From contig BTRK01000006.1 in NCBI GenBank assembly GCA_036245805.1, positions 37,948,901 to 38,012,900 of the forward strand: DNA of 64,000 nucleotides, in the 5' to 3' direction. Below the pieces are notes generated by a model that made no database searches, was not told the DNA's origin, and worked only from the letters and a program-made list of their open reading frames with translations. Each line of letters starts with the position of its first letter. The stretch's first letter is position 1. The position numbers and the translations under genes are program-made. The stretch is from Pristionchus mayeri (taxonomy: Eukaryota; Nematoda; Chromadorea; Rhabditida; Neodiplogasteridae). Positions 24,787 to 40,600 of the stretch are shown one piece after another.

Positions 24787-27700
24787 TTGGGTCACCTCTT
24801 ATTCCGTGGGTCAGATTTATGACTTTGACCTTTGATTTTTGAATTACCGTATGCCAATCATTAATCAGCATTGGGTCAACTACCGTATACCAATCGATAA
24901 TTAGCCTTGGGTCACCTCTTATTCCGTGGGTCAGATTTATGATTTTGATCTTTGATCTTTGAATTACCGTATGCCAATCAATAATTATTATTGGGGGCAA
25001 CTACCGTATACCAATATATAATTAGCCATGGGTCAACTGTTATTCCGTGGGTCAGATTTATGACTTTGACCTTTGATCTTTGAATTACCGTATGCCAATC
25101 AATAATTAGCATTGGGTCAACTACCGTATACCAATCGATAATTAGCCGTGGGTCACCTCTTATTCCGTGGGTCAGATTTATGATTTTGATCTTTGATCTT
25201 TGAATTACTGTATGCCAATCAATAATTAGCATTGGGTCACCTCTTATTCCGTGGGTCAGATTTATGACTTTGACCTTTGATTTTTGAATTACCGTATGCC
25301 AATCATTAATTAGCATTGGGTCAACTACCGTATACCAATCGATAATTAGCCGTGGGTCACCTCTTATTCCGTGGGTCAGATTTATGATTTTGATCTTTGA
25401 TCTTTGAATTACCGTATGCCAATCAATAATTATTATTGGGGGCAACTACCGTATACCAATATATAATTAGCCATGGGTCAACTGTTATTCCGTGGGTCAG
25501 ATTTATGACTTTGACCTTTGATCTTTGAATTACCGTATGCCAATCAATAATTAGCATTGGGTCAACTTCCGTATACAAATCGATAATTAGCCATGGGTCA
25601 ACTGTTATTCCGTGGGTCAGATTTATGACTTTGACCTTTGATCTTTGAATTACCGTATGCCAATCAATAATTAGCATTGGGTCACCTCTTATTCCGTGGG
25701 TCAGATTTATGATTTTGATCTTTCATCTTTGAATTACTGTATGCCAATCAATAATTAGCATTGGGTCAACTACTGTATACCAATCGATAATTAGCCGTGG
25801 GTCACCTCTTATTCCGTGGGTCAGATTTATGATTTTGATCTTTGATCTTTGAATTACCGTATGCCAATCAATAATTAGCATTGGGTCAACTACCGTATAC
25901 CAATCGATAATTAGCCGTGGGTCACCTCTTATTCCGTGGGTCAGATTTATGATTTTGATCTTTGATCTTTGAATTACCGTATGCCAATCAATAATTGGCA
26001 TTGGGTCAACTACCGTATACCAATCGATAATTAGCCGTGGGTCACCTCTTATTCCGTGGGTCAGATTTATGATTTTGATCTTTGATCTTTGAATTACCGT
26101 ATGCCAATCAATAATTAGCATTGGGTCAACTACCGTATACCAATCGATAATTAGCCATGGGTCAACTGTTATTCCGTGGGTCAGATTTATGACTTTGACC
26201 TTTGATCTTTGAATTACCGTATGCCAATCAATAATTAGCATTGGGTCAACTACCGTATACCAATCGATAATTAGCCGTGGGTCACCTCTTATTCCGTGGG
26301 TTAGATTTATGATTTTGATCTTTGATCTTTGAATTACCGTATGCCAATCAATAATTATTATTGGGGGCAACTACCGTATACCAATAGATAATTAGCCATG
26401 GGTCAACTTTTATTCCGTGGGTCAGATTTATGATTTTGATCTTTGATCTTTGAATTACCGTATGCCAATCAATAATTAGCATTGGGTCAACTACCGTATA
26501 CCAATCGATAATTAGCCATGGGTCAACTGTTATTCCGTGGGTCAGATTTATGACTTTGACCTTTGATCTTTGAATTACCGTATGCCAATCAATAATTAGC
26601 ATTGGGTCAACTACCGTATACCAATCGATAATTAGCCATGGGTCAACTGTTATTCCGTGGGTCAGATTTATGACTTTGACCTTTGATCTTTGAATTACCG
26701 TATGCCAATCAATAATTAGCATTGGGTCAACTACCGTATACCAATCGATAATTAGCCGTGGGTCACCTCTTATTCCGTGGGTCAGATTTATGATTTTGAT
26801 CTTTGATCTTTGAATTACCGTATGCCAATCAATAATTAGCATTGGGTCAACTACCGTATACCAATCGATAATTAGCCATGGGTCAACTGTTATTCCGTGG
26901 GTCAGATTTATGACTTTGACCTTTGATCTTTGAATTACCGTATGCCAATCAATAATTAGCATTGGGTCAACTTCCGTATACCAATCGATAATTAGCCATG
27001 GGTCAACTGTTATTCCGTGGGTCAGATTTATGACTTTGACCTTTGATCTTTGAATTACCGTATGCCAATCAATAATTAGCATTGGGTCAACTACCGTATA
27101 CCAATCGATAATTAGCCGTGGGTCACCTCTTATTCCGTGGGTCAGATTTATGATTTTGATCTTTGATCTTTGAATTACCGTATGCCAATCAATAATTGGC
27201 ATTGGGTCAACTACCGTATACCAATCGATAATTAGCCGTGGGTCACCTCTTATTCCGTGGGTTAGATTTATGATTTTGATCTTTGATCTTTGAATTAACG
27301 TATGCCAATCAATAATTAGCATTGGGTCAACTACCGTATACCAATCGATAATTAGCCATGGGTCAACTGTTATTCCGTGGGTCAGATTTATGACTTTGAC
27401 CTTTGATCTTTGAATTACCGTATGCCAATCAATAATTAGCATTGGGTCAACTACCGTATACCAATCGATAATTAGCCGTGGGTCACCTCTTATTCCGTGG
27501 GTCAGATTTATGATTTTGATCTTTGATCTTTGAATTACTGTATGCCAATCAATAATTAGCATTGGGTCACCTCTTATTCCGTGGGTCAGATTTATGACTT
27601 TGACCTTTGATTTTTGAATTACCGTATGCCAATCATTAATTAGCATTGGGTCAACTACCGTATACCAATCGATAATTAGCCTTGGGTCACCTCTTATTCC

Positions 27701-27879
27701 GTGGGTCAGATTTATGATTTTGATCTTTGATCTTTGAATTACCGTATGCCAATCAATAATTATTATTGGGGGCAACTACCGTATACCAATATATAATTAG
27801 CCATGGGTCAACTGTTATTCCGTGGGTCAGATTTATGACTTTGACCTTTGATCTTTGAATTACCGTATGCCAATCAATA

Positions 27880-30800
27880 ATTAGCATTGGGTCAACTTCC
27901 GTATACAAATCGATAATTAGCCATGGGTCAACTGTTATTCCGTGGGTCAGATTTATGACTTTGACCTTTGATCTTTGAATTACCGTATGCCAATCAATAA
28001 TTAGCATTGGGTCAACTACCGTATACCAATCGATAATTAGCCATAGGTCAACTGTTATTCCGTGGGTCAGATTTATGACTTTGACCTTTGATCTTTGAAT
28101 TACCGTATACCAATCAATAATTAGCATTGGGTCAACTACCGTATACCAATCGATAATTAGCCATAGGTCAACTGTTATTCCGTGGGTCAGATTTATGACT
28201 TTGACCTTTGATCTTTGAATTACCGTATGCCAATCAATAATTAGCATTGGGTCAACTACCGTATACCAATATATAATTAGCCATGGGTCAACTGTTATTC
28301 CGTGGGTCAGATTTATGACTTTGACCTTTGATCTTTGAATTACCGTATGCCAATCAATAATTAGCATTGGGTCAACTACCGTATACCAATATATAATTAG
28401 CCATGGGTCAACTGTTATTCCGTGGGTCAGATTTATGACTTTGACCTTTGATCTTTGAATTACCGTATGCCAATCAATAATTAGCATTGGGTCAACTACC
28501 GTATACCAATCGATAATTAGCCATAGGTCAACTGTTATTCCGTGGGTCAGATTTATGACTTTGACCTTTGATCTTTGAATTACCGTATGCCAATCAATAA
28601 TTAGCATTGGGTCAACTACCGTATACCAATCGATAATTAGCCATAGGTCAACTGTTATTCCGTGGGTCAGATTTATGACTTTGACCTTTGATCTTTGAAT
28701 TACCGTATGCCAATCAATAATTAGCATTGGGTCAACTACCGTATACCAATATATAATTAGCCATGGGTCAACTGTTATTCCGTGGGTCAGATTTATGACT
28801 TTGACCTTTGATCTTTGAATTACCGTATGCCAATCAATAATTAGCATTGGGTCAACTACCGTATACCAATATATAATTAGCCATGGGTCAACTGTTATTC
28901 CGTGGGTCAGATTTATGACTTTGACCTTTGATCTTTGAATTACCGTATGCCAATCAATAATTAGCATTGGGTCAACTACCGTATACCAATCGATAATTAG
29001 CCATGGGTCAACTGTTATTCCGTGGGTCAGATTTATGACTTTGACCTTTGATCTTTGAATTACCGTATACCAATCAATAATTAGCATTGGGTCAACTACC
29101 GTATACCAATCGATAATTAGCCATAGGTCAACTGTTATTCCGTGGGTCAGATTTATGACTTTGACCTTTGATCTTTGAATTACCGTATGCCAATCAATAA
29201 TTATTATTGGGGCAACTACCGTATACCAATCGATAATTAGCCATGGGTCAACTGTTATTCCGTGGGTCAGATTTATGACTTTGACCTTTGATCTTTGAAT
29301 TACCGTATGTCAATCAATAATTGGCATTGGGTCAACTACCGTATACCAATCGATAATTAGCCGTGGGTCACCTCTTATTCCGTGGGTCAGATTTATGATT
29401 TTGATCTTTGATCTTTGAATTACCGTATGCCAATCAATAATTAGCATTGGGTCAACTACCGTATACCAATCGATAATTAGCCGTGGGTCACCTCTTATTC
29501 CGTGGGTCAGATTTATGATTTTGATCTTTGATCTTTGAATTACCGTATGCCAATCAATAATTAGCATTGGGTCAACTACCGTATACCAATCGATAATTAG
29601 CCGTGGGTCACCTCTTATTCCGTGGGTTAGATTTATGATTTTGATCTTTGATCTTTGAATTACCGTATGCCAATCAATAATTATTATTGGGGGCAACTAC
29701 CGTATACCAATAGATAATTAGCCATGGGTCAACTGTTATTCCGTGGGTCAGATTTATGATTTTGATCTTTGATCTTTGAATTACCGTATGCCAATCAATA
29801 ATTAGCATTGGGTCAACTACCGTATACCAATCGATAATTAGCCATGGGTCAACTGTTATTCCGTGGGTCAGATTTATGACTTTGACCTTTGATCTTTGAA
29901 TTACCGTATGCCAATCAATAATTAGCATTGGGTCAACTACCGTATACCAATCGATAATTAGCCATGGGTCAACTGTTATTCCGTGGGTCAGATTTATGAC
30001 TTTGACCTTTGATCTTTGAATTACCGTATGCCAATCAATAGTTAGCATTGGGTCAACTACCGTATACCAATCGATAATTAGCCGTGGGTCACCTCTTATT
30101 CCGTGGGTCAGATTTATGATTTTGATCTTTGATCTTTGAATTACCGTATGCCAATCAATAATTAGCATTGGGTCAACTACCGTATACCAATCGATAATTA
30201 GCCATGGGTCAACTGTTATTCCGTGGGTCAGATTTATGACTTTGACCTTTGATCTTTGAATTACCGTATGCCAATCAATAATTAGCATTGGGTCAACTTC
30301 CGTATACCAATCGATAATTAGCCATGGGTCAACTGTTATTCCGTGGGTCAGATTTATGACTTTGACCTTTGATCTTTGAATTACCGTATGCCAATCAATA
30401 ATTAGCATTGGGTCACCTCTTATTCCGTGGGTCAGATTTATGACTTTGACCTTTGATTTTTGAATTACCGTATGCCAATCATTAATCAGCATTGGGTCAA
30501 CTACCGTATACCAATCGATAATTAGCCTTGGGTCACCTCTTATTCCGTGGGTCAGATTTATGATTTTGATCTTTGATCTTTGAATTACCGTATGCCAATC
30601 AATAATTATTATTGGGGGCAACTACCGTATACCAATATATAATTAGCCATGGGTCAACTGTTATTCCGTGGGTCAGATTTATGACTTTGACCTTTGATCT
30701 TTGAATTACCGTATGCCAATCAATAATTAGCATTGGGTCAACTTCCGTATACAAATCGATAATTAGCCATGGGTCAACTGTTATTCCGTGGGTCAGATTT

Positions 30801-33800
30801 ATGACTTTGACCTTTGATCTTTGAATTACCGTATGCCAATCAATAATTAGCATTGGGTCACCTCTTATTCCGTGGGTCAGATTTATGATTTTGATCTTTC
30901 ATCTTTGAATTACTGTATGCCAATCAATAATTAGTATTGGGTCAACTACTGTATACCAATCGATAATTAGCCATGGGTCAACTGTTATTCCGTGGGTCAG
31001 ATTTATGACTTTGACCTTTGATCTTTGAATTACCGTATGCCAATCAATAATTAGCATTGGGTCAACTACCGTATACCAATCGATAATTAGCCATGGGTCA
31101 ACTGTTATTCCGTGGGTCAGATTTATGACTTTGACCTTTGATCTTTGAATTACCGTATACCAATCAATAATTAGCATTGGGTCAACTACCGTATACCAAT
31201 CGATAATTAGCCATAGGTCAACTGTTATTCCGTGGGTCAGATTTATGACTTTGACCTTTGATCTTTGAATTACCGTATGCCAATCAATAATTATTATTGG
31301 GGCAACTACCGTATACCAATCGATAATTAGCCATGGGTCAACTGTTATTCCGTGGGTCAGATTTATGACTTTGACCTTTGATCTTTGAATTACCGTATGT
31401 CAATCAATAATTGGCATTGGGTCAACTACCGTATACCAATCGATAATTAGCCGTGGGTCACCTCTTATTCCGTGGGTCAGATTTATGATTTTGATCTTTG
31501 ATCTTTGAATTACCGTATGCCAATCAATAATTAGCATTGGGTCAACTACCGTATACCAATCGATAATTAGCCGTGGGTCACCTCTTATTCCGTGGGTCAG
31601 ATTTATGATTTTGATCTTTGATCTTTGAATTACCGTATGCCAATCAATAATTAGCATTGGGTCAACTACCGTATACCAATCGATAATTAGCCGTGGGTCA
31701 CCTCTTATTCCGTGGGTTAGATTTATGATTTTGATCTTTGATCTTTGAATTACCGTATGCCAATCAATAATTATTATTGGGGGCAACTACCGTATACCAA
31801 TAGATAATTAGCCATGGGTCAACTGTTATTCCGTGGGTCAGATTTATGATTTTGATCTTTGATCTTTGAATTACCGTATGCCAATCAATAATTAGCATTG
31901 GGTCAACTACCGTATACCAATCGATAATTAGCCATGGGTCAACTGTTATTCCGTGGGTCAGATTTATGACTTTGACCTTTGATCTTTGAATTACCGTATG
32001 CCAATCAATAATTAGCATTGGGTCAACTACCGTATACCAATCGATAATTAGCCATGGGTCAACTGTTATTCCGTGGGTCAGATTTATGACTTTGACCTTT
32101 GATCTTTGAATTACCGTATGCCAATCAATAATTAGCATTGGGTCAACTTCCGTATACCAATCGATAATTAGCCATGGGTCAACTGTTATTCCGTGGGTCA
32201 GATTTATGACTTTGACCTTTGATCTTTGAATTACCGTATGCCAATCAATAATTAGCATTGGTCACCTCTTATTCCGTGGGTCAGATTTATGACTTTGACC
32301 TTTGATTTTTGAATTACCGTATGCCAATCATTAATCAGCATTGGGTCAACTACCGTATACCAATCGATAATTAGCCTTGGGTCACCTCTTATTCCGTGGG
32401 TCAGATTTATGATTTTGATCTTTGATCTTTGAATTACCGTATGCCAATCAATAATTATTATTGGGGGCAACTACCGTATACCAATATATAATTAGCCATG
32501 GGTCAACTGTTATTCCGTGGGTCAGATTTATGACTTTGACCTTTGATCTTTGAATTACCGTATGCCAATCAATAATTAGCATTGGGTCAACTTCCGTATA
32601 CAAATCGATAATTAGCCATGGGTCAACTGTTATTCCGTGGGTCAGATTTATGACTTTGACCTTTGATCTTTGAATTACCGTATGCCAATCAATAATTAGC
32701 ATTGGGTCACCTCTTATTCCGTGGGTCAGATTTATGATTTTGATCTTTCATCTTTGAATTACTGTATGCCAATCAATAATTAGCATTGGGTCAACTACTG
32801 TATACCAATCGATAATTAGCCATGGGTCAACTGTTATTCCGTGGGTCAGATTTATGACTTTGACCTTTGATCTTTGAATTACCGTATGCCAATCAATAAT
32901 TAGCATTGGGTCAACTACCGTATACCAATCGATAATTAGCCATGGGTCAACTGTTATTCCGTGGGTCAGATTTATGACTTTGACCTTTGATCTTTGAATT
33001 ACCGTATACCAATCAATAATTAGCATTGGGTCAACTACCGTATACCAATCGATAATTAGCCATAGGTCAACTGTTATTCCGTGGGTCAGATTTATGACTT
33101 TGACCTTTGATCTTTGAATTACCGTATGCCAATCAATAATTAGCATTGGGTCAACTACCGTATACCAATCGATAATTAGCCATGGGTCAACTGTTATTCC
33201 GTGGGTCAGATTTATGACTTTGACCTTTGATCTTTGAATTACCGTATGCCAATCAATAATTAGCATTGGGTCAACTTCCGTATACCAATCGATAATTAGC
33301 CATGGGTCAACTGTTATTCCGTGGGTCAGATTTATGACTTTGACCTTTGATCTTTGAATTACCGTATGCCAATCAATAATTAGCATTGGGTCAACTACCG
33401 TATACCAATCGATAATTAGCCGTGGGTCACCTCTTATTCCGTGGGTCAGATTTATGATTTTGATCTTTGATCTTTGAATTACCGTATGCCAATCAATAAT
33501 TGGCATTGGGTCAACTACCGTATACCAATCGATAATTAGCCGTGGGTCACCTCTTATTCCGTGGGTCAGATTTATGATTTTGATCTTTGATCTTTGAATT
33601 AACGTATGCCAATCAATAATTAGCATTGGGTCAACTACCGTATACCAATCGATAATTAGCCATGGGTCAACTGTTATTCCGTGGGTCAGATTTATGACTT
33701 TGACCTTTGATCTTTGAATTACCGTATGCCAATCAATAATTAGCATTGGGTCAACTTCCGTATACAAATCGATAATTAGCCATGGGTCAACTGTTATTCC

Positions 33801-36800
33801 GTGGGTCAGATTTATGACTTTGACCTTTGATCTTTGAATTACCGTATGCCAATCAATAATTAGCATTGGGTCAACTACCGTATACCAATCGATAATTAGC
33901 CATAGGTCAACTGTTATTCCGTGGGTCAGATTTATGACTTTGACCTTTGATCTTTGAATTACCGTATACCAATCAATAATTAGCATTGGGTCAACTACCG
34001 TATACCAATCGATAATTAGCCATAGGTCAACTGTTATTCCGTGGGTCAGATTTATGACTTTGACCTTTGATCTTTGAATTACCGTATGCCAATCAATAAT
34101 TAGCATTGGGTCAACTACCGTATACCAATATATAATTAGCCATGGGTCAACTGTTATTCCGTGGGTCAGATTTATGACTTTGACCTTTGATCTTTGAATT
34201 ACCGTATGCCAATCAATAATTAGCATTGGGTCAACTACCGTATACCAATATATAATTAGCCATGGGTCAACTGTTATTCCGTGGGTCAGATTTATGACTT
34301 TGACCTTTGATCTTTGAATTACCGTATGCCAATCAATAATTAGCATTGGGTCAACTACCGTATACCAATCGATAATTAGCCATAGGTCAACTGTTATTCC
34401 GTGGGTCAGATTTATGACTTTGACCTTTGATCTTTGAATTACCGTATGCCAATCAATAATTAGCATTGGGTCAACTACCGTATACCAATCGATAATTAGC
34501 CATAGGTCAACTGTTATTCCGTGGGTCAGATTTATGACTTTGACCTTTGATCTTTGAATTACCGTATGCCAATCAATAATTAGCATTGGGTCAACTACCG
34601 TATACCAATATATAATTAGCCATGGGTCAACTGTTATTCCGTGGGTCAGATTTATGACTTTGACCTTTGATCTTTGAATTACCGTATGCCAATCAATAAT
34701 TAGCATTGGGTCAACTACCGTATACCAATATATAATTAGCCATGGGTCAACTGTTATTCCGTGGGTCAGATTTATGACTTTGACCTTTGATCTTTGAATT
34801 ACCGTATGCCAATCAATAATTAGCATTGGGTCAACTACCGTATACCAATCGATAATTAGCCATAGGTCAACTGTTATTCCGTGGGTCAGATTTATGACTT
34901 TGACCTTTGATCTTTGAATTACCGTATACCAATCAATAATTAGCATTGGGTCAACTACCGTATACCAATCGATAATTAGCCATAGGTCAACTGTTATTCC
35001 GTGGGTCAGATTTATGACTTTGACCTTTGATCTTTGAATTACCGTATGCCAATCAATAATTATTATTGGGGCAACTACCGTATACCAATCGATAATTAGC
35101 CATGGGTCAACTGTTATTCCGTGGGTCAGATTTATGACTTTGACCTTTGATCTTTGAATTACCGTATGTCAATCAATAATTGGCATTGGGTCAACTACCG
35201 TATACCAATCGATAATTAGCCGTGGGTCACCTCTTATTCCGTGGGTCAGATTTATGATTTTGATCTTTGATCTTTGAATTACCGTATGCCAATCAATAAT
35301 TAGCATTGGGTCAACTACCGTATACCAATCGATAATTAGCCGTGGGTCACCTCTTATTCCGTGGGTCAGATTTATGATTTTGATCTTTGATCTTTGAATT
35401 ACCGTATGCCAATCAATAATTAGCATTGGGTCAACTACCGTATACCAATCGATAATTAGCCGTGGGTCACCTCTTATTCCGTGGGTTAGATTTATGATTT
35501 TGATCTTTGATCTTTGAATTACCGTATGCCAATCAATAATTATTATTGGGGGCAACTACCGTATACCAATAGATAATTAGCCATGGGTCAACTGTTATTC
35601 CGTGGGTCAGATTTATGATTTTGATCTTTGATCTTTGAATTACCGTATGCCAATCAATAATTAGCATTGGGTCAACTACCGTATACCAATCGATAATTAG
35701 CCATGGGTCAACTGTTATTCCGTGGGTCAGATTTATGACTTTGACCTTTGATCTTTGAATTACCGTATGCCAATCAATAATTAGCATTGGGTCAACTACC
35801 GTATACCAATCGATAATTAGCCATGGGTCAACTGTTATTCCGTGGGTCAGATTTATGACTTTGACCTTTGATCTTTGAATTACCGTATGCCAATCAATAG
35901 TTAGCATTGGGTCAACTACCGTATACCAATCGATAATTAGCCGTGGGTCACCTCTTATTCCGTGGGTCAGATTTATGATTTTGATCTTTGATCTTTGAAT
36001 TACCGTATGCCAATCAATAATTAGCATTGGGTCAACTACCGTATACCAATCGATAATTAGCCATGGGTCAACTGTTATTCCGTGGGTCAGATTTATGACT
36101 TTGACCTTTGATCTTTGAATTACCGTATGCCAATCAATAATTAGCATTGGGTCAACTTCCGTATACCAATCGATAATTAGCCATGGGTCAACTGTTATTC
36201 CGTGGGTCAGATTTATGACTTTGACCTTTGATCTTTGAATTACCGTATGCCAATCAATAATTAGCATTGGGTCACCTCTTATTCCGTGGGTCAGATTTAT
36301 GACTTTGACCTTTGATTTTTGAATTACCGTATGCCAATCATTAATCAGCATTGGGTCAACTACCGTATACCAATCGATAATTAGCCTTGGGTCACCTCTT
36401 ATTCCGTGGGTCAGATTTATGATTTTGATCTTTGATCTTTGAATTACCGTATGCCAATCAATAATTATTATTGGGGGCAACTACCGTATACCAATATATA
36501 ATTAGCCATGGGTCAACTGTTATTCCGTGGGTCAGATTTATGACTTTGACCTTTGATCTTTGAATTACCGTATGCCAATCAATAATTAGCATTGGGTCAA
36601 CTTCCGTATACAAATCGATAATTAGCCATGGGTCAACTGTTATTCCGTGGGTCAGATTTATGACTTTGACCTTTGATCTTTGAATTACCGTATGCCAATC
36701 AATAATTAGCATTGGGTCACCTCTTATTCCGTGGGTCAGATTTATGATTTTGATCTTTCATCTTTGAATTACTGTATGCCAATCAATAATTAGTATTGGG

Positions 36801-37650
36801 TCAACTACTGTATACCAATCGATAATTAGCCATGGGTCAACTGTTATTCCGTGGGTCAGATTTATGACTTTGACCTTTGATCTTTGAATTACCGTATGCC
36901 AATCAATAATTAGCATTGGGTCAACTACCGTATACCAATCGATAATTAGCCATGGGTCAACTGTTATTCCGTGGGTCAGATTTATGACTTTGACCTTTGA
37001 TCTTTGAATTACCGTATACCAATCAATAATTAGCATTGGGTCAACTACCGTATACCAATCGATAATTAGCCATAGGTCAACTGTTATTCCGTGGGTCAGA
37101 TTTATGACTTTGACCTTTGATCTTTGAATTACCGTATGCCAATCAATAATTATTATTGGGGCAACTACCGTATACCAATCGATAATTAGCCATGGGTCAA
37201 CTGTTATTCCGTGGGTCAGATTTATGACTTTGACCTTTGATCTTTGAATTACCGTATGTCAATCAATAATTGGCATTGGGTCAACTACCGTATACCAATC
37301 GATAATTAGCCGTGGGTCACCTCTTATTCCGTGGGTCAGATTTATGATTTTGATCTTTGATCTTTGAATTACCGTATGCCAATCAATAATTAGCATTGGG
37401 TCAACTACCGTATACCAATCGATAATTAGCCGTGGGTCACCTCTTATTCCGTGGGTCAGATTTATGATTTTGATCTTTGATCTTTGAATTACCGTATGCC
37501 AATCAATAATTAGCATTGGGTCAACTACCGTATACCAATCGATAATTAGCCGTGGGTCACCTCTTATTCCGTGGGTTAGATTTATGATTTTGATCTTTGA
37601 TCTTTGAATTACCGTATGCCAATCAATAATTATTATTGGGGGCAACTACC
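27880..37650. repeat. Higher-order duplication, offset 5,859 bp
   Basis: Sequence from about 27.88-31.8 kb recurs at about 33.74-37.65 kb with the same order of A, B, 84-bp and 121-bp units. The rare AATAGTTAGC variant at 30041 matches 35900. The copies differ at least at 29005 (G) versus 34864 (A). The offset equals 46 x 120 + 4 x 84 + 3. Confidence 0.8.
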
Positions 37651-40600
37651 GTATACCAATAGATAATTAGCCATGGGTCAACTGTTATTCCGTGGGTCAG
37701 ATTTATGATTTTGATCTTTGATCTTTGAATTACCGTATGCCAATCAATAATTAGCATTGGGTCAACTACCGTATACCAATCGATAATTAGCCGTGGGTCA
37801 CCTCTTATTCCGTGGGTCAGATTTATGATTTTGATCTTTGATCTTTGAATTACCGTATGCCAATCAATAATTAGCATTGGGTCAACTACCGTATACCAAT
37901 CGATAATTAGCCGTGGGTCACCTCTTATTCCGTGGGTCAGATTTATGATTTTGATCTTTGATCTTTGAATTACCGTATGCCAATCAATAATTAGCATTGG
38001 GTCAACTACCGTATACCAATCGATAATTAGCCGTGGGTCACCTCTTATTCCGTGGGTTAGATTTATGATTTTGATCTTTGATCTTTGAATTACCGTATGC
38101 CAATCAATAATTATTATTGGGGGCAACTACCGTATACCAATAGATAATTAGCCATGGGTCAACTGTTATTCCGTGGGTCAGATTTATGATTTTGATCTTT
38201 GATCTTTGAATTACCGTATGCCAATCAATAATTAGCATTGGGTCAACTACCGTATACCAATCGATAATTAGCCATGGGTCAACTGTTATTCCGTGGGTCA
38301 GATTTATGACTTTGACCTTTGATCTTTGAATTACCGTATGCCAATCAATAATTAGCATTGGGTCAACTACCGTATACCAATCGATAATTAGCCATGGGTC
38401 AACTGTTATTCCGTGGGTCAGATTTATGACTTTGACCTTTGATCTTTGAATTACCGTATGCCAATCAATAATTAGCATTGGGTCAACTTCCGTATACCAA
38501 TCGATAATTAGCCATGGGTCAACTGTTATTCCGTGGGTCAGATTTATGACTTTGACCTTTGATCTTTGAATTACCGTATGCCAATCAATAATTAGCATTG
38601 GGTCACCTCTTATTCCGTGGGTCAGATTTATGACTTTGACCTTTGATTTTTGAATTACCGTATGCCAATCATTAATCAGCATTGGGTCAACTACCGTATA
38701 CCAATCGATAATTAGCCTTGGGTCACCTCTTATTCCGTGGGTCAGATTTATGATTTTGATCTTTGATCTTTGAATTACCGTATGCCAATCAATAATTATT
38801 ATTGGGGGCAACTACCGTATACCAATATATAATTAGCCATGGGTCAACTGTTATTCCGTGGGTCAGATTTATGACTTTGACCTTTGATCTTTGAATTACC
38901 GTATGCCAATCAATAATTAGCATTGGGTCAACTTCCGTATACAAATCGATAATTAGCCATGGGTCAACTGTTATTCCGTGGGTCAGATTTATGACTTTGA
39001 CCTTTGATCTTTGAATTACCGTATGCCAATCAATAATTAGCATTGGGTCACCTCTTATTCCGTGGGTCAGATTTATGATTTTGATCTTTCATCTTTGAAT
39101 TACTGTATGCCAATCAATAATTAGCATTGGGTCAACTACTGTATACCAATCGATAATTAGCCATGGGTCAACTGTTATTCCGTGGGTCAGATTTATGACT
39201 TTGACCTTTGATCTTTGAATTACCGTATGCCAATCAATAATTAGCATTGGGTCAACTACCGTATACCAATCGATAATTAGCCATGGGTCAACTGTTATTC
39301 CGTGGGTCAGATTTATGACTTTGACCTTTGATCTTTGAATTACCGTATACCAATCAATAATTAGCATTGGGTCAACTACCGTATACCAATCGATAATTAG
39401 CCATAGGTCAACTGTTATTCCGTGGGTCAGATTTATGACTTTGACCTTTGATCTTTGAATTACCGTATGCCAATCAATAATTATTATTGGGGCAACTACC
39501 GTATACCAATCGATAATTAGCCGTGGGTCACCTCTTATTCCGTGGGTCAGATTTATGATTTTGATCTTTGATCTTTGAATTACCGTATGCCAATCAATAA
39601 TTAGCATTGGGTCAACTACCGTATACCAATCGATAATTAGCCGTGGGTCACCTCTTATTCCGTGGGTCAGATTTATGATTTTGATCTTTGATCTTTGAAT
39701 TACCGTATGCCAATCAATAATTAGCATTGGGTCAACTACCGTATACCAATCGATAATTAGCCGTGGGTCACCTCTTATTCCGTGGGTTAGATTTATGATT
39801 TTGATCTTTGATCTTTGAATTACCGTATGCCAATCAATAATTATTATTGGGGGCAACTACCGTATACCAATAGATAATTAGCCATGGGTCAACTGTTATT
39901 CCGTGGGTCAGATTTATGATTTTGATCTTTGATCTTTGAATTACCGTATGCCAATCAATAATTAGCATTGGGTCAACTACCGTATACCAATCGATAATTA
40001 GCCATGGGTCAACTGTTATTCCGTGGGTCAGATTTATGACTTTGACCTTTGATCTTTGAATTACCGTATGCCAATCAATAATTAGCATTGGGTCAACTAC
40101 CGTATACCAATCGATAATTAGCCATGGGTCAACTGTTATTCCGTGGGTCAGATTTATGACTTTGACCTTTGATCTTTGAATTACCGTATGCCAATCAATA
40201 GTTAGCATTGGGTCAACTACCGTATACCAATCGATAATTAGCCGTGGGTCACCTCTTATTCCGTGGGTCAGATTTATGATTTTGATCTTTGATCTTTGAA
40301 TTACCGTATGCCAATCAATAATTAGCATTGGGTCAACTACCGTATACCAATCGATAATTAGCCATGGGTCAACTGTTATTCCGTGGGTCAGATTTATGAC
40401 TTTGACCTTTGATCTTTGAATTACCGTATGCCAATCAATAATTAGCATTGGGTCAACTTCCGTATACCAATCGATAATTAGCCATGGGTCAACTGTTATT
40501 CCGTGGGTCAGATTTATGACTTTGACCTTTGATCTTTGAATTACCGTATGCCAATCAATAATTAGCATTGGGTCAACTACCGTATACCAATCGATAATTA

